64,000 nucleotides of DNA. Origin: Olivibacter sp. XZL3 (GTDB lineage: Bacteria; Bacteroidota; Bacteroidia; Sphingobacteriales; Sphingobacteriaceae). How positions within the stretch are numbered: the stretch's first letter is position 1; each line of letters opens with the position of its first letter. The stretch covers positions 1-64,000 of the forward strand of contig NZ_SBJH01000004.1 in assembly GCF_004368405.1 (NCBI RefSeq), given 5' to 3'. Both the position numbers and the translations under genes were made by a program. Below the pieces are notes generated by a model. It was not told where the DNA came from, made no database searches, and saw only the letters and a list, made by a program, of their open reading frames with translations. Below, in pieces: positions 33,907 to 42,971 of the stretch.

Positions 33907-35154
33907 TTACAGCTTTACTTTTTTAAAAACGGCAATACCGTTATGCCCTCCAAAACCAAAGGTATTGCTCATAGCTACCTGTACATCCTGGGGTAGCGCT
34001 TTTGACTTAACGATCTGTAAGCCATCCGGTATAGATTCGTCCGGATCCGTTAAATTAATGGTGGGCGGAATGACAGAATCGCGGATAGCCAATATACAGG
34101 CAATGGCTTCGATCGCGCCCGCCGCACCCAATAAATGACCGGTCATCGATTTTGTAGCGCTGACTTTTAAACGATCGAAATTGTTTTTGAACAGTCTGTC
34201 GATTGCTTTTAACTCGCTCATGTCGCCCACGGGCGTTGAAGTCGCATGTGCATTTAGATAATCTACGTCTTCCGGCAAAAGGTTCGCATCCTTTAGCGCA
34301 AATTTCATAGCCATATAAGCACCCTCTCCCTCGGGATGGGTTGCTGTCATGTGATATGCGTCTGCAGTCATCGCTGCGCCCACGATTTCAGCGTAAATGT
34401 TAGCTCCCCGCGACACTGCGTGCTCGTATTCTTCCAACACCAAAGCGCCCGCTCCCTCTCCCATCAAGAATCCATCCCGCCCTCGGTCAAACGGCCGACA
34501 AGCCAGGTGCGCTTCTTCGTTTCGCGTAGTCATCGCTTTCATTGCGCAAAAGCCACCGATAGACGCTTCTGTAATAGGCGCCTCCGAACCACCGGTAATC
34601 ATTACTTTTGCCTTTCCCCATCTGATATAGTTGAATGCATCCATGATAGCGGTATTCGAAGTCGCACAAGCCGACACGGTTGTATAATTGATTCCCTTTA
34701 GGCCGTGCCTGATGGAGATCAACCCGGAAGCCATGTTTGCAATTAGCTTCGGAACAAAAAAAGGACTGAAACGGGGCGTAAAACCCGAAGACGCGTATTC
34801 TTTCACTTGTTCTTCAAAGGTAAGCATCCCGCCTTGACCAGACCCCCATATAACACCCACTTCGTAAGCATCTAACACCGAAAGATCCAATGCAGCGTCC
34901 GCAATGGCTTGGTCCGCCGCAATCAGCGCAAACTGAGTGAATTGATCGGTACGCTTAATCTCGGCTTTATCAAGCCACTTAGAAGCATCATAATGCTTGA
35001 TTTCGCAGGCTATTTGCGTCCTGAACTTGTCGGGCTTAAATCTGGTAATCCTCGCGGCGCCATTAACTCCATTTACTAGATTCTGCCAAAACATCTCGAC
35101 ATTTTCGCCGATTGGCGTTAAGGCTCCAAGCCCTGTTATAACTACTCGGTTCAT
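33907..35154 (-). CDS. fabF: beta-ketoacyl-ACP synthase II (KAS II)
   Basis: A 415-residue condensing enzyme that elongates acyl-ACP with malonyl-ACP. The start at 35154 gives MNRVVITGLGALTPIG, the standard KAS II N-terminus; an upstream start would add 15 odd residues. The Cys-His-His triad is visible: TVSACATSNTAIMDA, NAHATSTPVGD and SMTGHLLGAAGAIEA. The end FGFGGHNG is also typical. It is not in a fab cluster; it stands divergent from an HxlR regulator, so this may be a second, regulated copy rather than the housekeeping fabF. Confidence 0.9.
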   Translation of the reverse strand: MNRVVITGLGALTPIGENVEMFWQNLVNGVNGAARITRFKPDKFRTQIACEIKHYDASKWLDKAEIKRTDQFTQFALIAADQAIADAALDLSVLDAYEVGVIWGSGQGGMLTFEEQVKEYASSGFTPRFSPFFVPKLIANMASGLISIRHGLKGINYTTVSACATSNTAIMDAFNYIRWGKAKVMITGGSEAPITEASIGGFCAMKAMTTRNEEAHLACRPFDRGRDGFLMGEGAGALVLEEYEHAVSRGANIYAEIVGAAMTADAYHMTATHPEGEGAYMAMKFALKDANLLPEDVDYLNAHATSTPVGDMSELKAIDRLFKNNFDRLKVSATKSMTGHLLGAAGAIEAIACILAIRDSVIPPTINLTDPDESIPDGLQIVKSKALPQDVQVAMSNTFGFGGHNGIAVFKKVKL

Positions 35155-35210
35155 GATTCTCAATTTTAAAAAAGTCGCATCGGCGACAACAACTTGCATT
35201 TAACAAGCAG

Positions 35211-35245
35211 TTGCAAATATAAAGCAAACTCGTTTATATTTGCAA
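35211..35245. promoter_or_regulatory. symmetrical divergent promoter / HxlR operator
   Basis: A perfect inverted repeat: ttgcaaatata (35211-35221) and tatatttgcaa (35235-35245), spaced by 13 bp. Each arm contains TATATTTG, a perfect TAnnTTTG -7 box, pointing outward: 35235-35242 for hxlR (24 bp from its ATG) and 35214-35221 on the minus strand for fabF. A dimeric regulator bound here would cover both -7 boxes at once. Confidence 0.65.
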
Positions 35246-35265
35246 GTCTATAAACTTCCGTTTCT

Positions 35266-35703
35266 ATGAGGTCTGACTGCCCCTTAAACTATGCGCTTGA
35301 GCTGTTTGGCGACAAATGGTCGTTATTAATCATCCGGGATATGGTATTTTTTAACAAACGCTATTACCATGAGTTCCTGCTTTCAGAAGAAAAGATATCA
35401 ACCAATGTTTTGGCAAATAGACTGCTTACACTGGAAAAAAACGGTTTTGTAAAAAAAGAAAAATCGCTGGATCATAAACAGAAGATAATCTATAGCTTAA
35501 CCGAAAAAGGAATTGATTTGGTACCGATCATCATAGAAATCGGACTATGGTCTGATAAATACGGTGATCATATTCCGCCCCACAAAAAGGATTTTATCTT
35601 AAAAGAGATAAGAGTCAATAAAACGAATGGGATTCAAACCCTAAAAAAGGAGCTACATACGGCACACAATGTCCAAAAAAATACGGACAAACACAGCGAC
35701 TAA
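35266..35703 (+). CDS. HxlR-family transcriptional regulator
   Basis: A 145-residue winged-helix protein with the HxlR core: CPLNYALELFGDKWSLLIIRDM near the start (Cys6 is the residue that is redox-sensitive in some family members), ISTNVLANRLLTLEKNGFVKK recognition region and IIYSLTEKGIDLVPII wing. The C-terminal tail is basic and polar. It is divergent from fabF across a symmetrical promoter and probably controls itself and fabF. Confidence 0.9.
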   Translation: MRSDCPLNYALELFGDKWSLLIIRDMVFFNKRYYHEFLLSEEKISTNVLANRLLTLEKNGFVKKEKSLDHKQKIIYSLTEKGIDLVPIIIEIGLWSDKYGDHIPPHKKDFILKEIRVNKTNGIQTLKKELHTAHNVQKNTDKHSD

Positions 35704-35941
35704 AGCTGACATCTCTAGTAATAAAGAAGTACTAAGGTATAACAAAGGTAGTACCGAACCTGTGTCATTCCTGTGTGAAGCCCGTAACATTCCAGTACGA
35801 TGCCTTATCCTGAATAGCTATGCAGGTTGATGAATAAATCCTGATTGAGTTATACATTACTATGTCTTTACTCATAATTTCTTCGCTGAAACTGCGGCAT
35901 AAGCTGGAATTATCCTATCTTCGACGACAAGGAGGTTCACC

Positions 35942-36532
35942 ATGGAAGTTTTTAAAACGGCAGATGCCTTTTATCAGGCACAACAACGCTGGAGAGAAGA
36001 GCTCAAACTATTAAGAGACCTGATTATGTCGACCGGCCTGAAAGAAGAGGTCAAATGGGGCGGGCCTGTTTATACATACCAAGGGAAAAATCTTGTCGGT
36101 TTGGCTGGCTTTAAGTCCTATTTCGGCATCTGGTTTTACCAAGGTGTTTTCCTAAAAGACAAATATAAATTACTTATCAATGCGCAAGACGGAGCCACAA
36201 AAGCACTGCGTCAAATGCGCTTTACCAACGTAGATCAAGCTGATCTGAACATTATCCGAGCCTATATCTTGGAGGCTATTGATAACCAAGAAAAGGGGCT
36301 TGAAATGAAGGCAGATAGAAGTAAACCGATTATCATCCCAAAAGAATTAATGGATGTTTTAGAGAGCGACGCCACACTAAAAGCGCGTTTTACCCGGTTA
36401 AACAAAACGCAACAAAGAGAATTCACGGAATATATTGCGACTGCCAAGCAGGAAAAGACAAAGCAAAGCAGATTAGAGAAAATTATTCCGTTGATCAGCG
36501 ACGGCATCGGGTTAAACGACAAATACCGTTAA
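35942..36532 (+). CDS. YdeI/DUF1801-family protein
   Basis: A 196-residue soluble protein. The N-terminal DUF1801 fold reads WREELKLLRDLIMSTGLKEEVKWGGPVYTYQGKNLVGLAGFKSYFGIWFYQGVF in part; the C-terminal part has the YdeI/OmpD-associated helix pattern (PKELMDVLESDATLKARFTRL, REFTEYIATAKQEKTKQSRLEKI). The family is of unknown function, often linked to stress. It has a strong Shine-Dalgarno (aaggagg, 8 bp before the ATG), rare in this phylum. Single gene, followed by a terminator. Confidence 0.9.
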   Translation: MEVFKTADAFYQAQQRWREELKLLRDLIMSTGLKEEVKWGGPVYTYQGKNLVGLAGFKSYFGIWFYQGVFLKDKYKLLINAQDGATKALRQMRFTNVDQADLNIIRAYILEAIDNQEKGLEMKADRSKPIIIPKELMDVLESDATLKARFTRLNKTQQREFTEYIATAKQEKTKQSRLEKIIPLISDGIGLNDKYR

Positions 36533-36546
36533 TACTCAATAAAAAA

Positions 36547-36569
36547 ACCCGGCATTTGGGATACCGGGT
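36547..36569 (+). terminator. rho-independent terminator
   Basis: Arms acccgg and ccgggt with an A-run before and A-rich sequence after; 15 bp past the YdeI-type gene. Confidence 0.6.
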
Positions 36570-36693
36570 AAAAACATGTGTTTTTATCAACCTAAACCTA
36601 TTGATAAAATAACGGCCCGATATGCAGAATATTATATGCTGTTAATTTTTTTGTTTTTTAGCACACTTCTCTCCTCACACAATTCTGCTTAAG

Positions 36694-37482
36694 CTAGTCT
36701 TTGAAAAATTTAACCTGACTGATCGTCTCCAGTTTTTTAATCTCTTCTGTTGTAAGACTCGCCGTGTCCTGCAACTTTTTAGCAACTAACTCATTGCAAA
36801 ATATATCCCCATAGCTGTATGTATGAATCCGCACTAACTCCGCAACGCTCAGTTCGTCGGCGAAGAGCACAAGAATATTTTCTGGAATTTCGAAATCATC
36901 GGCTTCGAGATGACCTATGTATCGGAATTTAGTAGATTTCCAAACCAAAAACAGTTTTCGCTCATTAACATGTTTTCCAAAGAAATTAAAAATACGGGCC
37001 AACAGCTCGTTCCTTTTCTCCAAACCCATACTTCTGGTAAACACCTTCTCTAGAAATTCACCGTAAAACAAAAACTTATCATCCGGCAATTTAGTTGTGA
37101 AGTAAGAGGTTGTTTCCTGGAAGATCTGCTCGCGTGATTTCCCATTAAGATATTGGTATGCAGCCAGCTCGGCAAGTGATAAATGATTGGTTTTCGCAAC
37201 AGGAGTTTTAGCTCCGGGTTCTTTCGCCACGTTATGGCCCTTTAAAGCAAGCGTGGCAATCAATTCCCAGTCATGTACCTCGCCTACCAAACGCGAATGA
37301 ATGGCAACAGCGTTATGGCTTTTCGGATCTACACGCCGTTTAAACAAAATCGCATCACGAGAAGATAAATTCGTCGGCTTTAACTTAAAACTCTTGATAT
37401 GAACAAAGACCTGACCATTTACAGCATCTGCTATGCCGAAGCCTTTTGTATTGTTAAACCACTTAATCACGCCTATTTCCAT
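36694..37482 (-). CDS. cold-shock-domain protein with C-terminal extension
   Basis: A 262-residue protein whose first 65 residues are a cold-shock (OB-fold) domain: GVIKWFNNTKGFGIADAVNGQVFVHIKSF, with RNP1-like KGFGIA and RNP2-like VFVHI. The remaining 200 residues are helical, with LSLAELAAYQYLNGKSREQIF and LFLVWKSTKFRYIGHLEADDF, and are not recognised; similar CSD proteins with long tails occur in Sphingobacteriia. It probably binds RNA or single-stranded DNA. Single gene. Confidence 0.75.
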   Translation of the reverse strand: MEIGVIKWFNNTKGFGIADAVNGQVFVHIKSFKLKPTNLSSRDAILFKRRVDPKSHNAVAIHSRLVGEVHDWELIATLALKGHNVAKEPGAKTPVAKTNHLSLAELAAYQYLNGKSREQIFQETTSYFTTKLPDDKFLFYGEFLEKVFTRSMGLEKRNELLARIFNFFGKHVNERKLFLVWKSTKFRYIGHLEADDFEIPENILVLFADELSVAELVRIHTYSYGDIFCNELVAKKLQDTASLTTEEIKKLETISQVKFFKD

Positions 37483-38002
37483 AGCTTTCAGTTTTATAAA
37501 GAAGGATGAAAAGGTAAGCTGAAATAAATGAAACTCTCTAACAGAAATACGTCAATAAATGTATTTTTCAACGAGAACTTCCACGTTAACGGCAATCAAA
37601 TTAAAGAATTAGCTATCTTCATTGCAAGATAACTAATATTTTGCAAAAAGCAAAGTAAGCGCCGACAGCGCTGCTCAACAAACATGCACTTCCTCCCTAC
37701 CATACTACAAGCAGCTCTAACCGCCTAAACCAAATCCGTCCATATGCTGATTTAACATAGGCTCTATCGCGGCATAAAACAATACGTTGCTAGCGCTGAG
37801 AGGAAATCAAGACTTACAAAATTTCTTTTTTCCACCTCTATTTTCATCACCGTATACAGGATATATTAGTCAATATGCAATTCTTAGCAATCTTTAGCAA
37901 CATTATCTATATCTTAGCTTCAACGACACATTGGAAAGATCTATAAACGACTTTTCAGAAATTGTCTAATCATGTAATGCATATATCTTATACGGATACA
38001 CG
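37483..38002. other. intergenic, 520 bp, no gene
   Basis: No open frame with support on either strand, no RNA gene recognised. AT-rich. The region separates the cold-shock gene and the patatin gene, which point away from each other, so it holds both promoters. An A/T-rich run before 38003 (tatctatatcttagcttc) is close to, but not, a TAnnTTTG box. Confidence 0.5.
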
Positions 38003-38833
38003 ATGAAAACTTCTATCTCCTTAGTATTATCCAGTGGTGGAGCGCGCGGTATTGCTCAGATAGGGGCTATCAAAGCGTTGGAAGAACAAGGCTTTGTAAT
38101 AAAATCGATTGCAGGTTCGTCCATCGGCAGTCTCATTGGCGGTTTATACGCCATGGGCAAGCTGGACGATTTTACCCACTGGTTGAAAACATTAAAACGA
38201 AGAGACGTCTTTAACCTCATGGACTTTACATGGAGCAGCTCCGGCGTAATGAAGGGAGAAAAAATCTTTAATAAAATTAAAACCTTCATTCCGGATATTG
38301 ACATTGAAAACATGCCCATCTCCTTCGTAGCGGTATCAACAGACATCTTACACCAGAAAGAAATTGTCTTTAGGGAGGGAAGTTTTTTTGACGCGGTCCG
38401 CGCGTCTATAGCGATCCCGGGCGTTTTTACACCGGTCAACCACATGGATAATATTTTAGTAGACGGCGGCTTAATAAATCCGCTCCCTCTTAACCACCTC
38501 CCAAGTACCGACGAAAGCAAGATCGTAGTAGCCGTCGATGTAAACGCGCCGGAAGAAACCACATTCTCCGTAGCGAAAGCGAATAGTAAGTATGGAGGCT
38601 ATTTAACCATAACACAAAAAGCTATACTTACCATGCTTGGAAAAATTACGGAGTTATCTATCGACCTATACAAGCCAGATATTGTTGTTCATATCCCTCG
38701 AAATGTAATAGGTGTTTGGGATTATCACAGAGCCGAATACCTCATCGAAATCGGCCGCGAAAGGATGTTGGCTACGTTGAACGAGTATTGGTCTGCCAAT
38801 TCGGAAACAGCAGCGAAGCCTACTAAATTGTAA
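38003..38833 (+). CDS. patatin-like phospholipase (RssA-type)
   Basis: A 276-residue patatin-family acyl hydrolase. Motifs: oxyanion SGGARG at residues 12-17, nucleophile GSSIG near residue 39 and catalytic Asp in VDGGLINPLP. It has no signal peptide and is small, like the RssA/YchK group. It is not linked to a CD-NTase, so it is unlikely to be a CBASS effector. It is followed 17 bp later by the DinB gene in the same direction. Confidence 0.9.
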   Translation: MKTSISLVLSSGGARGIAQIGAIKALEEQGFVIKSIAGSSIGSLIGGLYAMGKLDDFTHWLKTLKRRDVFNLMDFTWSSSGVMKGEKIFNKIKTFIPDIDIENMPISFVAVSTDILHQKEIVFREGSFFDAVRASIAIPGVFTPVNHMDNILVDGGLINPLPLNHLPSTDESKIVVAVDVNAPEETTFSVAKANSKYGGYLTITQKAILTMLGKITELSIDLYKPDIVVHIPRNVIGVWDYHRAEYLIEIGRERMLATLNEYWSANSETAAKPTKL

Positions 38834-38850
38834 TCATAATTGTTATAAAA

Positions 38851-39375
38851 ATGATGGAAGCTCCCTTGGAAGTTTGGATGCGCGGCCCCATTGCAGGCGT
38901 TCCGCCACTGCTTCAACCAGTGGCACATGCTTTACTTCAGGCAAAAGAAGAGTTAACAAAGCTCCTGACCGACTTTCCCGATGAAAGACTATGGGACAGG
39001 CCGGCAGGCGTAGCTTCTGTGGCATTTCACATACAACATATCACAGGCGTGATTGACCGTATGTTCACTTATGCAAAACAACAGCCTTTATCCGACGCAC
39101 AATTCCGCTATCTGCAAGGTGAAGGCATAAAGAACGAGCTGCTCAACACAGTTACCCTATTAGAACAACTTACACTTCGCATTTCCGAGGCCGTTGACGA
39201 ACTGAAAGCAATACCGGAGGAAACCTTAACAGAAGAAAGAGGTATCGGCAGAAAGAAAATTCCAACAACCTGTATGGGTCTTCTTTTCCACGCGGCAGAA
39301 CATACACAACGCCATGTCGGCCAAACGCTGGTAACTGCAAAAATTATTCTTGCCCGAGAGGTCAATGAAACATAA
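38851..39375 (+). CDS. DinB-family protein
   Basis: A 174-residue DinB/DUF664-like four-helix protein. The metal-site pattern is visible: VAFHIQHITGVIDR (His), and LLFHAAEHTQRHVGQTLVT near the C-terminus (His, His). Members are putative metal-dependent thiol-S-transferases or hydrolases. In an apparent two-gene unit with the patatin gene. Confidence 0.85.
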   Translation: MMEAPLEVWMRGPIAGVPPLLQPVAHALLQAKEELTKLLTDFPDERLWDRPAGVASVAFHIQHITGVIDRMFTYAKQQPLSDAQFRYLQGEGIKNELLNTVTLLEQLTLRISEAVDELKAIPEETLTEERGIGRKKIPTTCMGLLFHAAEHTQRHVGQTLVTAKIILAREVNET

Positions 39376-39488
39376 GGTCTAACAGTATCGATTAAAGGAG
39401 ATAACTCCGACCATGGTCAACAAACCTGCTTGGCCTGATCATGTCAATTCTTTAGCAGCAAATAGCCAACGCAGCCTGGATACAAAAA

Positions 39489-39515
39489 AGCCTCTAATCT
39501 GGGAGATTAGAGGCT
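39489..39515. terminator. bidirectional terminator
   Basis: Perfect 12-bp arms agcctctaatct and agattagaggct around ggg, preceded by an A-run. Lies between the DinB and YbjQ genes, which converge. Confidence 0.85.
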
Positions 39516-39624
39516 CTCATTAACTAATTATAAACCTAAATTATGATGCAGCAAAGATAATGTATCGAAGCATATTTGCGTACAAGTAGCAAACCTTTAA
39601 CATAACTTTAACGTTTTGTTTCAA

Positions 39625-39948
39625 TTAGTCCGCCAGCACAACCGCTGTTCCGCTGGCCGTGACCATTAACATACTTCCGCCCTTTCCCACCGTTTCGTAA
39701 TCCAAATCTACGCCCACGACGGCATTTGCTCCTATAGAAGCAGCGTATTGCTGCATTTCAAATACTGCTGTATCCTTCGCTTCCCTTAAAACCTTCTCGT
39801 AAGAATTTGATCTACCGCCTACGAAATCTCTTATCCCTGCAAAGATATCGCGGATAAAATTAGCACCGATGATCGTTTCGCCACTCACTAAGCCGATATA
39901 CTTTACTATTTTTTTACCTTCTACATTAGGTGTCGTTGTTATTAGCAT
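39625..39948 (-). CDS. YbjQ/UPF0145-family protein
   Basis: A 107-residue protein with the family marks [46 protein letters not shown] (in part: [16 protein letters not shown]) and [13 protein letters not shown]. The fold is a pentameric heavy-metal-binding-like or YbjQ fold with no proven role. Single gene. Confidence 0.92.
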   Translation of the reverse strand: MLITTTPNVEGKKIVKYIGLVSGETIIGANFIRDIFAGIRDFVGGRSNSYEKVLREAKDTAVFEMQQYAASIGANAVVGVDLDYETVGKGGSMLMVTASGTAVVLAD

Positions 39949-40154
39949 GGCCTTTTTTTCTCCTTAGACGCTGCGAAACGACCAGTGTTACATAAAACAG
40001 TGCGATTATATAGCCCTTTCACCTAGTCGGGGTCGGTACGGGCAACGCCGATCTAGCAGTTTAACGCCGCTTGGTAAGCTGGGTCAATCAAAATAAAGCA
40101 AACCCTCAAGGGCTAAATATGTTATAATAGGTAAGACAAAAAGAATAAAAGTAT

Positions 40155-40358
40155 ATGAGCAATCTCAGCAAAAAACAAACAGACAAAGAGAAAGAACCAG
40201 TTCCAACAAAGCAGGACAAAAACGCAGCTAAAGAGGCGAACCGTTCCTCTATTACCGGACGTAAAATAGAAGAGGAAGACATTACCGGCGCTAATCCTGC
40301 AGGTTCAGCCGTAAAACCTGATATTTTGAGAGAAGATCATCCGGGGCTCGCTAAATAG
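40155..40358 (+). CDS. small hydrophilic protein, unknown
   Basis: A 67-residue highly charged protein without hydrophobic segment: lysine-rich N-terminal half, then ITGRKIEEEDITGANPAGSAV and PDILREDHPGLAK. It looks intrinsically disordered. Small charged proteins of this sort are common in Sphingobacteriia and have no known role. It has no clear Shine-Dalgarno. A related style of protein is encoded at 46095. Confidence 0.6.
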   Translation: MSNLSKKQTDKEKEPVPTKQDKNAAKEANRSSITGRKIEEEDITGANPAGSAVKPDILREDHPGLAK

Positions 40359-40395
40359 GCCTAAAATTGGGGTTGAATAGAAGGATAAAATTGCA

Positions 40396-40403
40396 TATGT
40401 TTG
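40396..40403 (+). promoter_or_regulatory. TAnnTTTG -7 box
   Basis: TATGTTTG, 16 bp before the ATG of the NTF2-like gene, with a TTG about 19-24 bp upstream. Confidence 0.55.
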
Positions 40404-40419
40404 TTTTAAAAAAACACCT

Positions 40420-40857
40420 ATGCTACGACCAAAAATACTCCTACTTTTTACGATGATCGTATCCGGCACATTGACTTACGGCCAAACGGCAGAAGAGAAA
40501 CAGTTGCTAAAAACAGTCGAAGACCTTCGGCTAGCAATGATCAATGGGGATAGGAACGCGCTGGACGCTATCGCTGCAGACAATCTAAATTATTGGCATT
40601 CTAGCGGCAACCATGAAGATAAAGCCACCTTCATAGAAAGTCTCACTTCAGGAAAATCAGATTTTGTGACTATAAATCTAAGCGAGCAAACGGTCACCAT
40701 CTCTGGCGAGGTAGCAACCGTTCACCACATTTTGAGCGGTGAAACCAATGATGGGGGCAAGCCCGGTTCCGTACGAATCGGCGTCTTGCTTGTCTTTCAA
40801 AAGCAAGGTGAGCGCTGGAAGCTGTTTGCGAGACAGGCCTTTAAGCTGCCCGCTTAA
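40420..40857 (+). CDS. exported SnoaL/DUF4440 (NTF2-like) protein
   Basis: A 145-residue NTF2-fold protein with a signal peptide (MLRPKILLLFTMIVSGTLTYGQ). The core reads LLKTVEDLRLAMINGDRNALDAIAADNLNYWHSSG, VTISGEVATVHHILSG and WKLFARQAFKL, the standard layout of DUF4440/SnoaL-like domains. Such exported proteins are of unknown role. Its stop lies 4 bp from the converging endonuclease V gene. Confidence 0.85.
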   Translation: MLRPKILLLFTMIVSGTLTYGQTAEEKQLLKTVEDLRLAMINGDRNALDAIAADNLNYWHSSGNHEDKATFIESLTSGKSDFVTINLSEQTVTISGEVATVHHILSGETNDGGKPGSVRIGVLLVFQKQGERWKLFARQAFKLPA

Positions 40858-40861
40858 CCCA

Positions 40862-41581
40862 TCAAAATAAAGCTTGGCTCTCCTCCAATTGAAAGAACCC
40901 TTCTTTCAATTGGCCTGTTCGAAATCGATTCACAAATTCGTGGGCCTTCCTCGTTGGCTCCGGAAGCCGGTAGTTCCGCGTGCAATGTAGCGCGATTTGC
41001 AAACTGTCTTCCATACTTAACTGATTACCCGGCGAAATATATACAGGTTTTACCTTGTTCTTCGTACGTACTACATAGCCCAGCAGCTCGTCCTTACTCA
41101 TCAGTGGACTGAAACTGTTCTTGGAAATCGAAGGTTCTTCGAAGTTTCCATACAGCTTCTTTTTAGCACAACCAAGCGTGGGCACATCGATCAACGCACC
41201 CAAATGAGCTGCAATTCCCAGCCGTCGCGGATGAGCTACGCCATGCCCGTCCACCATAATTACATCGGGCTTAGTCAACATTTGACCGTAAGCCTCCATT
41301 AACGCCGGAACTTCCCTAAACGCTAAAAAGCCCGGCACATAAGGAAAAGAGGTTTTGCTCTTCACTAAAGAGTAAGCTAAAGGCTTCAAGGTATTGAAAT
41401 CGAGCACGACAATCCCGGCATAAATAACATCACTAAAGCGGTTAAGGGAAATATCCGCTCCGGCAATCGTTTTTATTTCTTTATCTAAAGGCACATGAGT
41501 AAGCGAATCCCGGAGCTTGTTCTGTATAACGGTCGCCTCTGATATAGTTAAGTTGGTATAATCTAAATCTTTGCTATTCAT
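40862..41581 (-). CDS. nfi: endonuclease V
   Basis: A 239-residue deoxyinosine-specific DNA repair nuclease that cuts near hypoxanthine (deaminated adenine). Signature parts are TIAGADISLNRFSDVIYAGIVVLDF (catalytic Asp), FLAFREVPALMEAY (Glu), MVDGHGVAHPRRLGIAAHLG (Asp) and GCAKKKLYG. The length is normal. It follows the DUF763 gene by 6 bp on the minus strand. Confidence 0.95.
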   Translation of the reverse strand: MNSKDLDYTNLTISEATVIQNKLRDSLTHVPLDKEIKTIAGADISLNRFSDVIYAGIVVLDFNTLKPLAYSLVKSKTSFPYVPGFLAFREVPALMEAYGQMLTKPDVIMVDGHGVAHPRRLGIAAHLGALIDVPTLGCAKKKLYGNFEEPSISKNSFSPLMSKDELLGYVVRTKNKVKPVYISPGNQLSMEDSLQIALHCTRNYRLPEPTRKAHEFVNRFRTGQLKEGFFQLEESQALF

Positions 41582-41587
41582 AGGTAC

Positions 41588-42793
41588 TTAAAACAGACTT
41601 AACTGATTCTTTGTTTGTATTGGTCTCTGAGCCTTTCCATAGACGGTTCTGCCTCCGTATTTCCAAGACGCGGCCCTTTCCTGGGCGATAAGCTGATCCA
41701 ATTGGTGGTTCGGAACAAAATCTTTCTCTTTTTGCAGGGCTACTTTCGAGAGGTTCTTGATTGCCTCCGAACGCTCTTTAAAACCGATCTTTGCCTTGTC
41801 AAGTGCCTGTTGAAGCAGTTCAATAGAGGTGTCGTATATTTTCGTAGGAACAGGAAACGGATGTCCATCCTTGCCCCCATGCGCAAATGAAAACCGGGCA
41901 GGATCGTTAAAACGGCATGGCGTACCGTGAATCACTTCACTCACCAAGGTTAGCGACTGCAAGGTTCGAGGGCCCAGACCTTCCAACAAGAGTAGTTCCT
42001 CCATATTGCCTACTCCTTTCTCTTGGGCTAATGCCAGTACCGTCCCCAAGCGCTTCAAATTCACATCCTTCTCACTCACATGATGGTGCGAAGGCATGAT
42101 GATTTTCCTGGCCTCCCGTAAAATATAATCCGGATGCTCCTTGCTGATGGCAAGTATTGCGTCTCTCGTGACAGCAGCATTTCGATCAGTCAGGTTTAGT
42201 ATCTGACCTTGGTTGTGTCCGTAAACGAAACTATGGGGTTCCTCAACAAAAGAATACACCTCCGGCGCATGCCAGTGATAACGCCGCGCCAGTTTACTCG
42301 CTGCATTCATTCCTTGCTGAACAATCGACCAGTTTCCGTCAATGCTCAGCACAAAAGCATGCAAATAAAGTTGAAATCCGTCTTGAATGGCTGTATTGTC
42401 GATCTTCGCAGCTAACCTACTATGTCGTACAAGCTTATCCCCGTCAAGGCCGGTCGCACTTGCTATCCGAGTAAGCTCATCGGGTGTTTTTAGGGAGTGC
42501 TTTCCCCTCCCGCCGCAAATATAAACGCCTAATTCTTCCGATCGCTTGTTAACCGAGGCCTTAAGCGCTCCCATAACAGAGGTCGTAATACCCGAAGAGT
42601 GCCAATCCATACCCAACACACATCCCAAAGATTGAAACCAGCAGGGGTCGCTCAGTTTACGAAGAAACATATCGCGTCCATACTCCAATATTATTGCTTC
42701 CACAATAGCGCCTCCCAAAAGGCTCATCCTTTCAGCGAGCCACTTGGGAACCCGTCCATAATGCAAGGGCAATTCAGCATATCCACCTCTCAT
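41588..42793 (-). CDS. DUF763 protein
   Basis: A 401-residue DUF763 protein. The start at 42793 (MRGGYAELPLHYGRVPKWL) is the family N-terminus; the frame extends 14 codons upstream without family match. Other hallmarks are GMDWHSSGITTSVMGALK, ICGGRGKHS, GFQLYLHAFVLS and LLLEGLGPRTLQSLTLVSEVIHG, the last resembling a helix-hairpin-helix DNA-binding motif. The function is not proven; the HhH-like motif and the coupling with endonuclease V suggest DNA repair. Confidence 0.9.
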   Translation of the reverse strand: MRGGYAELPLHYGRVPKWLAERMSLLGGAIVEAIILEYGRDMFLRKLSDPCWFQSLGCVLGMDWHSSGITTSVMGALKASVNKRSEELGVYICGGRGKHSLKTPDELTRIASATGLDGDKLVRHSRLAAKIDNTAIQDGFQLYLHAFVLSIDGNWSIVQQGMNAASKLARRYHWHAPEVYSFVEEPHSFVYGHNQGQILNLTDRNAAVTRDAILAISKEHPDYILREARKIIMPSHHHVSEKDVNLKRLGTVLALAQEKGVGNMEELLLLEGLGPRTLQSLTLVSEVIHGTPCRFNDPARFSFAHGGKDGHPFPVPTKIYDTSIELLQQALDKAKIGFKERSEAIKNLSKVALQKEKDFVPNHQLDQLIAQERAASWKYGGRTVYGKAQRPIQTKNQLSLF

Positions 42794-42901
42794 ATCGTAA
42801 CTATTTAGTCGGCAAAATACTAAAAAAAATAGCAAACAACAAATACATACTGATAATTTTTAGCGGACTTCTATCTTTAGATTTGACCAGCACAGTGTTC
42901 T

Positions 42902-42909
42902 TAAATTTG
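42902..42909 (+). promoter_or_regulatory. TAnnTTTG -7 box with -33 TTTG
   Basis: TAAATTTG with TTTG at 42882-42885; 62 bp upstream of the VOC gene. Confidence 0.5.
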
Positions 42910-42971
42910 CTTATATTGCCGGACAGTTACGGAATACCAGAGTCTTAACCTTTATATTAAACGATTATTAC

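Noticed and set aside
38003-38833. Second patatin as a CBASS or other defence effector
   Set aside because: No CD-NTase or partner nearby; it is of the short RssA-like type and pairs with a DinB gene.
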